Assembly (NCBI RefSeq): GCF_024748615.1
Contig: NZ_CP087168.1
Coordinates: 4,588,001-4,652,000 of the forward strand
DNA: 64,000 nt
Origin: Pseudomonas sp. B21-048
Lineage (GTDB): Bacteria > Pseudomonadota > Gammaproteobacteria > Pseudomonadales > Pseudomonadaceae
Direction of reading: 5' to 3'
Every line of letters starts with the position of its first letter. Within the stretch, counting starts at the first letter, position 1. Shown one piece after another: positions 56,643-64,000 of the stretch. Made by a program: the position numbers and the translations under genes. The notes below the pieces were generated by a model that saw nothing but the letters and a program-made list of their open reading frames with translations, did no database searches and was not told the origin of the DNA.

Positions 56643-57737
56643 CTACGGCTTATGCGCCCGGGCCAGGAATTCGTGTGACTGCATTTCGAGCAAGCGGCTA
56701 AGCGTGCGCTGGAACTCGAAGTTCAGGCGACCGCCGGTATAGAGGTCTTTGAGCTCGACTTCAGCAGAAATGATCAGCTTCACGTTACGGTCGTAGAACT
56801 CGTCGACCATGTTGATAAAGCGTCGGGCGATATCGTCGGTGGTGACGCTCATTTGCTCGACATTACTGAGCAACACCGCGTGGAAGATTTTACCCAGTTC
56901 GATGTAATCGTTCTGGCTGCGTGGGCCGTCACAGAGTTCGCGGAAGTCGAACCAGGCCACGTCATCGCAAGTGCGCACGGCACGGATTTCACGGTTCTCG
57001 ATCACCAGTACATCGTTCTCGATGGCTGCCGTGCATTCCGGCGTCAGGGCCCGGAAGCTCTTGCGCAGGCTTTCCTGGGCAGCGTCATCCAGCGGAAAGT
57101 GGAACAGTTCCGCTTGCTCAAGGTGACGCAGACGGTAATCGACGCCGCTGTCGACGTTAACGATCTCGGTGTTCTGCTTGATCAGCGCAATCGCCGGCAG
57201 GAAACGCGCACGCTGCAGGCCGTCCTTGTACAGGCCGTCCGGCACGATGTTCGAGGTCGCGACCAGGGTCACGCCGTTCTTGAACAGCTCTTCCATCAGC
57301 GTGCCAAGAATCATGGCGTCGGTGATGTCGGAGACGAAGAACTCATCGAAACATATCACTCGCGACTCGTTGGAGAAGCGCTTGGCAATGATGGTCAACG
57401 GGTTTTTCTCACCGCCCAGAGTCTTCATCTCTTCATGCACGCGCTTCATGAAGCGGTGGAAGTGAGTGCGAGTCTTTTCCTTGAACGGCAGCGCTTCGAA
57501 GAAGGTGTCGACCAGGTAAGTCTTGCCGCGACCCACGCCGCCCCAGAAGTACAGGCCCTTGACTGGTGTCTGATCCTTCTTGCCAAACAGTTTGCCGAGC
57601 AGGCCCGGTTTGTTCTGCGAGGCAACGACCAGATCGTCGTACAGGCGCTGCAAATGACGCACCGCCGTTTCCTGGGCAGCATCGTGGAAGAATTCCGGGC
57701 GTTTCAGATCAGCTTGATATCGTTCTAGGGGCGTCAT
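56643..57737 (-). CDS. zapE: Cell division ATPase ZapE (AFG1 family)
   Basis: AAA-type ATPase that associates with the Z-ring under stress, 364 aa. Walker A GGVGRGKT (66-73) and Walker B VICFDEFFVSD (about 131-141), with Sensor-1-like LVATSNIVP. Family start MTPLERYQADLKRPEF. Not linked to the dcw cluster but upstream of rpsI/rplM neighbours in many proteobacteria. No mitochondrial-type extension. Confidence 0.93.
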   Translation of the reverse strand: MTPLERYQADLKRPEFFHDAAQETAVRHLQRLYDDLVVASQNKPGLLGKLFGKKDQTPVKGLYFWGGVGRGKTYLVDTFFEALPFKEKTRTHFHRFMKRVHEEMKTLGGEKNPLTIIAKRFSNESRVICFDEFFVSDITDAMILGTLMEELFKNGVTLVATSNIVPDGLYKDGLQRARFLPAIALIKQNTEIVNVDSGVDYRLRHLEQAELFHFPLDDAAQESLRKSFRALTPECTAAIENDVLVIENREIRAVRTCDDVAWFDFRELCDGPRSQNDYIELGKIFHAVLLSNVEQMSVTTDDIARRFINMVDEFYDRNVKLIISAEVELKDLYTGGRLNFEFQRTLSRLLEMQSHEFLARAHKP

Positions 57738-57755
57738 AATTCGTTAGCAAGGCAA

Positions 57756-57788
57756 CAAAAACGGGCCGTCACTGTAGCGACGGCCCGT
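57756..57788 (-). terminator. Terminator after trpS
   Basis: Arms ACGGGCCGTC / GACGGCCCGT (57761-57788); on the minus strand a run of T follows (57760 to 57756 region, T-T-T-T-T-G). Confidence 0.85.
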
Positions 57789-57827
57789 GGGAATGGCAAT
57801 CGGCCCTTGGTCGGACCGAACCGTTGT

Positions 57828-59183
57828 TTATTCCTGAGCCGGTGTCAGGGCAACCCGCAGCGCGTCGATGGCAGCATCGCGAGCCGCGGTGTCGGCGAAG
57901 GCCGGGCTGTCGGCAACGCACTCGCCTTCCAGCCAGACGCTGAAGCTCAAGTCTTCGCTGCGCACGTCCAAGGCTTGACCGGATTGCAGTTGCTTGGTCA
58001 CTTGCCCTGCGGTTTTGCCATCGGCGAAGTTGCGCGACAGCAGCAGTTGTTCGCCATCGGCGGCCAGCAGACGGAAGCGGAAACTGCCGTCGTCTTCACG
58101 GAAGCTGACGAAGCGCGCGGCTTTCGCAGCTTTCTTCTTGGTGGTTGCTGCGACTTGGGTCTGAGCGACGAAAGAACGCAGGCCGACCGCCTCGCGCAGT
58201 TCGTGGAGGAACGGCGTCGCAACCGAACGGGCCTTTTTGGCGCCAATCTGCAGCATGTCTTCCAGATCCGCCGGACGTTCGATCAGCTGGTGATAACGCT
58301 CGCGGGATTCGCCCAATTCGCAGTCGAGCAGTTGGAACAGACGATTCTTCGCCTCGCCCCAACCCAGGCCCTGGAGCAATTCGCTGCGGAATTCATCGGA
58401 TTGTGCCGGTGTAGCGAAGGCCTGGAACAAGGTGAACAGGTGCGAATTGTCCGGATCTTTGGCTTCGCCCGGGGCACGGGAGTCGGTAACGATCCGCGAA
58501 ATCGCGTCTTTCATCTCTTTGGCGCTGCTGAACAACGGAATGGTGTTGTCGTAGCTCTTCGACATCTTGCGACCGTCGAGGCCCGGCAAGGTGGCGACGC
58601 TTTCTTCGATCAGCGCTTCGGGCATGGTGAAGAACTCTTTGCCCTGGCCGAACAAGTGATTGAAGCGCTGGCCGATGTCACGGGCCATTTCCACGTGCTG
58701 GATCTGGTCACGACCGACCGGCACCTTGTGGGCGTTGAACATCAGAATGTCCGCTGCCATCAGCACCGGGTAGCTATACAAGCCCATGGTGATGCCGGCG
58801 TCCGGGTCTTCGCCGGTTTCGACGTTCTTGTCCACCGAGGCCTTGTAGGCATGGGCGCGGTTGAGCAGGCCCTTGGCGGCCACGCAGGTCAGCAGCCAGG
58901 TCAGTTCAGGGATTTCCGGGATGTCGGACTGGCGATAGAACGTCACGCGATCTACGTCCAGGCCACCGGCCAGCCAGGTCGCGGCGATTTCCAGACGCGA
59001 GCGCTGGATGCGCAGCGGGTCATCGCATTTGATCAGGGCGTGGTAGTCGGCCAGGAAGTAGAACGAATCGGCATTGCTGTCACGGCTGGCGATGATCGCC
59101 GGACGGATAGCACCGGCGTAGTTGCCCAGGTGCGGCGTGCCGGTGGTGGTGATGCCGGTGAGGATACGGGTACGAGTCGTCAT
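57828..59183 (-). CDS. trpS: Tryptophanyl-tRNA synthetase with extra C-terminal domain
   Basis: Class Ic aminoacyl-tRNA synthetase, 451 aa, against about 330-350 for the usual bacterial enzyme. HIGH-type motif in TGTPHLGNYAG (residues 14-24) and KMSKS in DGRKMSKSYDN. From about residue 345 an extension begins: a Lys/Ala-rich linker (TTKKKAAKAAR) and an ~80-residue domain (FVSFREDDGSFRFRLLAADGEQLLLSRNFADG) resembling YegP/DUF1508. ATG 59183 preferred over 59207. Same long form as I recall for P. aeruginosa PA4439. Confidence 0.95.
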   Translation of the reverse strand: MTTRTRILTGITTTGTPHLGNYAGAIRPAIIASRDSNADSFYFLADYHALIKCDDPLRIQRSRLEIAATWLAGGLDVDRVTFYRQSDIPEIPELTWLLTCVAAKGLLNRAHAYKASVDKNVETGEDPDAGITMGLYSYPVLMAADILMFNAHKVPVGRDQIQHVEMARDIGQRFNHLFGQGKEFFTMPEALIEESVATLPGLDGRKMSKSYDNTIPLFSSAKEMKDAISRIVTDSRAPGEAKDPDNSHLFTLFQAFATPAQSDEFRSELLQGLGWGEAKNRLFQLLDCELGESRERYHQLIERPADLEDMLQIGAKKARSVATPFLHELREAVGLRSFVAQTQVAATTKKKAAKAARFVSFREDDGSFRFRLLAADGEQLLLSRNFADGKTAGQVTKQLQSGQALDVRSEDLSFSVWLEGECVADSPAFADTAARDAAIDALRVALTPAQE

Positions 59184-59207
59184 GGGTAATCGCTTGTCAG
59201 ACTGCAA

Positions 59208-59837
59208 TCAATTCGAAAGACGCGGCAGGATCAGATCCTTGAGATCGGTCAGCTTGCCATGAAAAAAGTGTCCGCATTCTGCCACTTTCAGCAGCTCATG
59301 GGGGCGATCGAGTACGTCGGACCACTCGTAAACCAGCTGCGGATCGATGACTTCGTCGGTTTCTGGCTGGATCAGGGTCAGTTCGCCATGCTGCGGCAGT
59401 TGATCCTGTTCGCCCAAGCGCATGACGGCCGGGGCGACCATGAACAAATGCTTGAGCTGCTCGCCCTTGGCTTCCAGACGCCCGCCGAGACTTGCTGCAA
59501 CAAATCCGCCGAAGGAGAAACCGAACAGGGTCAGGGGCAAGTCAGGATGTTTGGCTCGCAGCCACTCGGCCGCCGCCTGGGCATCGTCGACTTCGCCAGT
59601 GCCCATGTCATGCGTGCCTTCGCTGGCACCGACGCCACGGTAGTTGAAACGCAAGGTAATCAAACCGGCGTCGCGCGCGGTGCGCTGAAGAGTCGAAACG
59701 ACTTTGTTGAGCATGGTGCCGCCCTGCACCGGGTTCGGGTGGCAGATCAGCGCCAGGCTGCGGGGCTGGTCGTTATCCAGGTAAAGGGCTTCCAACTGGC
59801 CGACCGGGCCATCAATCACTACAGGGGTTTCGCGCAT
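59208..59837 (-). CDS. Alpha/beta hydrolase
   Basis: 209-aa serine hydrolase of the dienelactone-hydrolase-like superfamily. Oxyanion region ICHPNPVQGGTMLNKVV, nucleophile elbow GFSFGG (Ser about residue 99), and a late His in ECGHFFHG. The HPNPLxGGTM start is typical of a conserved proteobacterial group without known substrate. Start ATG 59837; the frame continues to 59888 but with no conservation. Cotranscribed with trpS (24-bp gap). Corresponds by position to PA4440. Confidence 0.88.
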   Translation of the reverse strand: MRETPVVIDGPVGQLEALYLDNDQPRSLALICHPNPVQGGTMLNKVVSTLQRTARDAGLITLRFNYRGVGASEGTHDMGTGEVDDAQAAAEWLRAKHPDLPLTLFGFSFGGFVAASLGGRLEAKGEQLKHLFMVAPAVMRLGEQDQLPQHGELTLIQPETDEVIDPQLVYEWSDVLDRPHELLKVAECGHFFHGKLTDLKDLILPRLSN

Positions 59838-59982
59838 AAGCAAGGAAGGAACTCCGTGACCTCGAATCGGGTCGATTCGTCTAGCCAATTGTCTGTGCCA
59901 ATTCTATTGCGAGTGAATCGCGGTATACAGCGCAGGTTCGAGCCGTTAACGTAAAGCAAAGCCGTTTATAGAGGAAGGACTC

Positions 59983-60417
59983 GTGGAACACTCGCTCTTA
60001 GTTTGGTTGTTGCCGACTCTTGCCCTGGTTGTGGGTGTCGCCATTGGATTCCTGATCGCTCGCCTGGTGCCGAATGCCGCGCCTAACCGCACGCAACGTC
60101 AGCTGGATGACATTCAGGAACGTTTCGACAGTTATCAGAACGAAGTGGTCACCCACTTCAACAGCACTGCAACACTGGTCAAGAAGCTGACTCAGAGCTA
60201 TCAGGAAGTGCAGGATCATCTCGCCGAGGGCGCCAACCGTCTGGCCCTGGACGAGCAGACTCGCCAACGCTTGCTGGCGGCCCTGCACGCCGACGCGGCG
60301 CAGTCTCCACGGGAACGCCTGACGCCACCGCGCGATCAGGAACCGCCTCGCGACTACGCCCCTAAAATGCCGAACGCGCCGGGCATGCTCGATGAGCATT
60401 ACGGCCTGAAGAAGTAA
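59983..60417 (+). CDS. zapG: YhcB/ZapG family inner-membrane protein (DUF1043)
   Basis: 144-aa single-pass membrane protein linking division and envelope synthesis. Starts with GTG at 59983, with GGAAGGAC upstream. TM about residues 5-26 (LLVWLLPTLALVVGVAIGFLIARLV), then a coiled-coil (about 38-95; QRQLDDIQERFDSYQNEVVTHFNSTATLVKKLT) and a Pro-rich tail. Called yhcB in E. coli. Divergent from the hydrolase. Confidence 0.9.
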   Translation: MEHSLLVWLLPTLALVVGVAIGFLIARLVPNAAPNRTQRQLDDIQERFDSYQNEVVTHFNSTATLVKKLTQSYQEVQDHLAEGANRLALDEQTRQRLLAALHADAAQSPRERLTPPRDQEPPRDYAPKMPNAPGMLDEHYGLKK

Positions 60418-60435
60418 TCAGGTTTCGCGCGACAC

Positions 60436-60475
60436 AAAAAGCCCTCGGACAAGCGACTGTTCGAGGGCTTTTTTG
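60436..60475 (+). terminator. Terminator after zapG/yhcB
   Basis: Arms AAAAAGCCCTCG / CGAGGGCTTTTT with a 13-base loop and a six-T tail. Confidence 0.92.
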
Positions 60476-60540
60476 TTTCTCATCGGTATCTCTGGTGGCT
60501 GTCAGGGCTTGCTCGCGAAGGCGTCAGAACAGGCGACATA

Positions 60541-60579
60541 AAAAAACGCCCGATCATGTGAGGACCGGGCGTTTTTTTT
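60541..60579 (-). terminator. Terminator after the OmpA-like lipoprotein gene
   Basis: Arms AAAAAACGCCCG / CGGGCGTTTTTT (60541-60552 and 60566-60577). The minus-strand T-run serves the leftward gene ending at 60604. Confidence 0.9.
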
Positions 60580-60603
60580 ACATCCAGGGGTTCAATCAGA
60601 CGC

Positions 60604-61326
60604 TTACGGATACTGCTGAACCTGGCCCTGCTGCTGATATTCCTGACCCGGAATCGGCTTCAGGTTGACCTCGACGCGACGATTCTGCGCCCGGCCATTC
60701 ACATCACCATTGCTGGCAATCGGGTTATCCGGCCCGGCACCACGTGCCGACAGGTTGGCGCCGCTGACACCCTGGGAGGTCAGGTAAGTCGCTACGCTCT
60801 GGGCACGACGTTGGGACAGGTCCATGTTGTGCTGACGACTGCCGGTGCTGTCGGTGTAGCCGACGATCTCGATCTGGTTCTGGTTGAACTCCTTGAGCGA
60901 GCCCGCCAGGTTGTTCAGCGGCTGGTAGAAGCTCGACGCGATGTTCGCCGAATCGGTAGCGAACGTGATGTTGCCCGGCATGATCAGCTTGATCTGATCA
61001 CCCTGGCGCTGCACTTCAACCCCGGTATTGGCCATGCTGGCTCGCAGTTTTTTCTCCTGCTGATCGGCGTAGTAACCGTAACCGGCGGCGGAAGCTCCCA
61101 CCACGGCGGCGCCAATCAGCGCGCCCTTGCCACGGTTATCGTGACCAATGGCAGCACCGGCCAGCGCACCGGCCAAGGCGCCAAGGCCACCGTATTTGGC
61201 GGTTTTGCTCATACCCGTAGAGCCGCTATCAGCCTGCCCCTGGTTGTCATAAGGGTTCGGCGATGCGCAACCGGACAGCAGAGCCACAGCAGTAGCGACA
61301 ATAATCAAACGACGCGAGGTGAACAT
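60604..61326 (-). CDS. OmpA-family lipoprotein with glycine-zipper segment
   Basis: Outer-membrane lipoprotein, 240 aa. Lipobox LLSGC with Cys20. A glycine-zipper stretch (about 45-88; GGLGALAGALAGAAIGHDN...) precedes the OmpA peptidoglycan-binding domain (about 120-225) with IEIVGYTDSTGS, NMDLSQRRAQSVATYL and NGRAQNRRVEV. The Gln-rich tail (EYQQQGQVQQYP) is unusual. YiaD-like architecture. It is the first gene here outside the conserved P. aeruginosa order. Confidence 0.92.
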   Translation of the reverse strand: MFTSRRLIIVATAVALLSGCASPNPYDNQGQADSGSTGMSKTAKYGGLGALAGALAGAAIGHDNRGKGALIGAAVVGASAAGYGYYADQQEKKLRASMANTGVEVQRQGDQIKLIMPGNITFATDSANIASSFYQPLNNLAGSLKEFNQNQIEIVGYTDSTGSRQHNMDLSQRRAQSVATYLTSQGVSGANLSARGAGPDNPIASNGDVNGRAQNRRVEVNLKPIPGQEYQQQGQVQQYP

Positions 61327-61442
61327 GGAGAGCTCCTACTTTTTTTGCATTCTGTGGTGCAGCGGACTTAAGCAATGAACCTTTGCGGGTGTTGGATCAT
61401 CCGCAACGCCAAAAATTCCGTCGTGCCTTCACAACTGCATCC

Positions 61443-62087
61443 TCAGGCTCGCACAAAGGGGTTACCGCGCATTTCATCGCCCAGACGCGTGTCTGGACCA
61501 TGACCGGTCACCACCGTTGCCTCTTCATCGAGGGTATACAACCGTTGTTTGATCGAACGCACGAGTGTCGCCTGATCGCCGCCCCATAAATCTGTGCGCC
61601 CTACCCCGCGCTTGAACAGCGTATCACCGGCAATCAGCAGCTTAGCCTCTGAAAACCAAAAGCTCATGGAACCCGGCGTATGACCCGGCGTGTGCAACGC
61701 CACGCCACACCCGCAAGCCAGCTCTTCGTCGTCGGCCAACCAGCGATCCGGCGATGGCACCGGCGTGTAAGGCACGCCGAACATCTGGCATTGCATCTCC
61801 AGATTGTCCCAGAGGAATTGATCTTCTTTATGCAGGTGCAGGGTCGCGCCGGTCTTTTCCTTCAACTGACCAGAGGCCAGAAAGTGATCGAGGTGTGCGT
61901 GAGTATGAATGATGCTGACCACCTTCAGGCCCAGGGCGTCGAGGCGCGCGAGGATCAGTTCATGGTTGCCGCCTGGATCGACGACGATGGCCTTCTTGGT
62001 GATGGGGTCGCCGATGATTGTGCAGTTGCACTGCAAAGGGCCGACGGGGAAGGTTTCGCGGATGAGGACCGTATTCGGGGTTTCCAT
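61443..62087 (-). CDS. Metallo-beta-lactamase-fold hydrolase (glyoxalase II/YcbL type)
   Basis: 214 aa. Metal site motifs: HTHAHLDH, a His in the loop ALHTPGHTPGSM, and the Asp in LLIAGDTLF; C-terminal VVTGHGPDT supplies the last His. YcbL-like stand-alone glyoxalase II. Probably hydrolyses a thioester, but substrate is unverified. Upstream gap of 104 bp to the divergent kinase gene. Confidence 0.9.
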   Translation of the reverse strand: METPNTVLIRETFPVGPLQCNCTIIGDPITKKAIVVDPGGNHELILARLDALGLKVVSIIHTHAHLDHFLASGQLKEKTGATLHLHKEDQFLWDNLEMQCQMFGVPYTPVPSPDRWLADDEELACGCGVALHTPGHTPGSMSFWFSEAKLLIAGDTLFKRGVGRTDLWGGDQATLVRSIKQRLYTLDEEATVVTGHGPDTRLGDEMRGNPFVRA

Positions 62088-62191
62088 GGGTTAAATCCTA
62101 CTGCCAAGGCTCTGTACTGCGGTTGTGATCCGCAAAAATGGTAGGTTATGCTCGCGTCGAGCCTATTTTGAAACAAGATGGCAGGAAGCCA

Positions 62192-64000
62192 ATGCCCCCT
62201 CCAATGGAACACGTACTTGTCGATAAAAGCGTCCTTTTCCTGGACCCGGACATTATCAACCGCATTCGCGGCAAAAATGGACTGCCTTTTATCTCCCACT
62301 CCGATCTTCTAGAGCTTCAGTCCCTGACCAAAGGGCTTGAGCAGGTCCACAAAAACGCTCGACAGTTTTTCCAATTCTTCGCCAGTCAGCCTTCCCGATC
62401 GCACCGCGCACTCCCTAAAGGTACAGCACTGCGTCCCGGTGATTTGCTGGCTGAATGCGCGTTTGATGGCCATCCGATCTTCTTCCTAAAGCGAACGACA
62501 GAGCCACAGGACCAGACTCCTTCCGGTGATGCCGTCGATTTTTGCCGTCACTACGACCTGTTGTTACTGACTTGCGATGAGGCGCAACTTACTCAGTGCA
62601 AAGCCACTGACGCCAGAGCTCAACGCTGGATCGGCCGTGCGGAAAAAAACGGGGAAGGCACTTTGCCGCCGATCATGCCTTTCGAACTCCCCCAAAAGCC
62701 TCTCACTACCGCCGACAGTCGTATCCATAACAAAGGCGCAAGCGTCACGGAAAGTTCGGTGGTAACGACGTCTAGCGGCCGCCGGTTGACCCTGAACAAA
62801 TCCATCAGCTCCGGTGGCGAAGGAACGATCTACGCAGTGGCAGGAAATGCAGAAGTATGCAAGATCTATCACCCGGAGAAGCTCACTGAACGCCGCCGCA
62901 AGAAGGTCGAGCTTATGGTGACGCGCCGAGTCGTTGAGCCTGGTATTTGTTGGCCGAATGAGCTGGTTTTCAATACGCAGAAAGAGTTCGTCGGCTATGT
63001 CATGCCTCGTGCGGAGGGGAAAACCCTTCAGGCCACGGTATTTGTCAAACCCTTGTTGGCAAGAACGTTTCCGCGCTGGACGCGACGAGATCTGGTGAAT
63101 GTCGCGGTTGCGTTTCTGAAACAGGTGCAATACCTGCATTCGCTGAACATCATTGTGGGCGACATCAACCCGAACAACCTGCTTGTGACACCCGACAGTA
63201 CTAAGGTCTGGATGGTCGATACAGACAGCTTTCAGATCGATCATTTTCCCTGCGAAGTTGGCACCGTGCCTTTCACCGCTCCAGAGATCCAGGGAGAAAA
63301 GTACGGCAACTACCTGCGTACCAAAGATCACGAGTTGTTTGCCATTGCCACCATGCTGTTCATGATCATGCTGCCAGGTAAACCACCCTATTCCCAACAG
63401 GGTGGCGGAACGGCGGCCGACAACATCAAGAACATGAATTTCCCTTATCGATTTAAAAAAGACAGTGGCAAAGGCAAGGTAAGCGTCACGCCGGTGGGTG
63501 CTTGGCAGCACATTTGGAGTCATTTGCCGTATCCGCTCAAGCAGGCCTTCAGCAACACGTTCGAAGATAATCAGCGACAACCGATCGGTGATTGGTTGAC
63601 GCTACTGACTCAGTACGGCGAAGAGTTGCTCAAGGGCAAGCATAGCGATGAGTTGTTCCCCGCCGCTTTCCATATCAACAACCCGGTCGAGGCTGTCTGC
63701 GGTAGTTGCAAAAAAACTTACACCGAATCCAAGGCCTGGCTTAAGAAAAGACAAGCCGTGGGTGGATCAACTCAATGCGCAGACTGTCAGAAGGCATCCA
63801 AACTGAAAAAACTGGCCCGTGAAAGCCAAAAGAAAACCAAGCTGGCAGAACAGCGTGCGGCGCCACCTCCGGCGGCCACCACGCCTCAGCCGAATCCAAC
63901 GCCGGTACGTAATATAGCGGCACCTGCACCTGCACCTAGACGCACTGCGCCGGCCACTGCCACCGTACGCCAGGCATCGACAAGACCGCAGCAACAGCAG
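62192..64000 (+). CDS. PIN-like / protein kinase / zinc-ribbon fusion (partial at right edge)
   Basis: At least 603 residues, open at base 64000. ATG 62192 follows AGGAAGCC. Residues ~5-140 look like a PhoH-type PIN domain (VDKSVLFLDPDII, LLELQSL, nAr, LLLLTCDEAQ), with Lys replacing the usual Thr after the first Asp. Kinase core from ~200: G-loop SGGEGTIY (~206-213), VAIK-Lys in EVCKIY, catalytic loop GDINPNN (Asp 324) replacing HRD, DTDSF (from 343) replacing DFG, then FTAPEI. CGSC (503-506) and CADC (529-532) form a zinc ribbon, then a Lys-rich helix and an Ala/Pro-rich tail. YegI/TerY-P-type kinases have such altered HRD/DFG. Confidence 0.85.
   Translation, partial: MPPPMEHVLVDKSVLFLDPDIINRIRGKNGLPFISHSDLLELQSLTKGLEQVHKNARQFFQFFASQPSRSHRALPKGTALRPGDLLAECAFDGHPIFFLKRTTEPQDQTPSGDAVDFCRHYDLLLLTCDEAQLTQCKATDARAQRWIGRAEKNGEGTLPPIMPFELPQKPLTTADSRIHNKGASVTESSVVTTSSGRRLTLNKSISSGGEGTIYAVAGNAEVCKIYHPEKLTERRRKKVELMVTRRVVEPGICWPNELVFNTQKEFVGYVMPRAEGKTLQATVFVKPLLARTFPRWTRRDLVNVAVAFLKQVQYLHSLNIIVGDINPNNLLVTPDSTKVWMVDTDSFQIDHFPCEVGTVPFTAPEIQGEKYGNYLRTKDHELFAIATMLFMIMLPGKPPYSQQGGGTAADNIKNMNFPYRFKKDSGKGKVSVTPVGAWQHIWSHLPYPLKQAFSNTFEDNQRQPIGDWLTLLTQYGEELLKGKHSDELFPAAFHINNPVEAVCGSCKKTYTESKAWLKKRQAVGGSTQCADCQKASKLKKLARESQKKTKLAEQRAAPPPAATTPQPNPTPVRNIAAPAPAPRRTAPATATVRQASTRPQQQQ

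Noticed and set aside
62564..63580. 338-codon minus-strand frame
   Set aside because: It overlaps the kinase domain of the plus-strand fusion, whose catalytic motifs are unmistakable.

Overview
The window is chromosomal DNA from a Pseudomonas of the P. fluorescens group. This rests on three things: the proteins match Pseudomonas families closely, gene order follows P. aeruginosa PAO1 (from memory, blocks resembling PA3858-PA3865 and PA4406-PA4441), and the intergenic spaces carry REP-type palindromes typical of fluorescent pseudomonads. No tRNA, rRNA operon, insertion sequence, integrase or CRISPR array was seen. The only stable-RNA gene is rnpB. Assignments come from reading the translations and motifs, without database searches.

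Layout. (1) 1-4 kb, minus strand: the general L-amino-acid ABC transporter aapJQMP, with aapP running off the left edge. (2) 4.4-10.7 kb: carboxylesterase, rhlB helicase, the D-arginine catabolic genes dauB-dauA-dauR, and an orphan basic-amino-acid-binding protein facing them. The dauB and binding-protein promoters share a palindrome. (3) 10.9-13.8 kb: flavohaemoprotein fhp and its divergent NO-sensing activator norR, with three GT-N7-AC sites between them. (4) 14-24.5 kb, the most accessory part: cheV-type coupling protein, GNAT, small Pseudomonas proteins, a YkgJ-type cysteine-cluster protein, a DUF6124-like gene behind a long structured leader, a two-gene RND efflux system, a decayed histidine-kinase 3' end and a membrane diguanylate cyclase. 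Most REP-like palindromes lie here.

(5) 24.7-42.6 kb, minus strand: lpxC and the complete division/cell-wall (dcw) cluster mraZ-rsmH-ftsL-ftsI-murE-murF-mraY-murD-ftsW-murG-murC-ddlB-ftsQ-ftsA-ftsZ, almost all with overlapping or near-touching genes, driven by a recognisable promoter with MraZ repeats. (6) 42.9-53 kb: rnpB, rsmI, the outer-envelope genes lpoA-yraN-gmhA-dolP, sspA-sspB, the cytochrome bc1 operon petABC and rplM-rpsI. (7) 53-60.4 kb: aldo/keto reductase, acyl-CoA dehydrogenase, GlxA-type regulator, zapE, trpS with an extra C-terminal domain, an alpha/beta hydrolase and yhcB/zapG.

(8) 60.6-64 kb: conservation with the P. aeruginosa order stops after yhcB. An OmpA-like lipoprotein and a metallo-beta-lactamase-fold hydrolase are followed by the start of a large protein (at least 603 residues) that joins a PIN-like domain, a YegI-type protein kinase, a CxxC...CxxC zinc ribbon and a proline-rich tail. 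It runs off the right edge and is the best candidate for a poorly described system. The second is the leader RNA of the DUF6124-like gene, which can form mutually exclusive helices.
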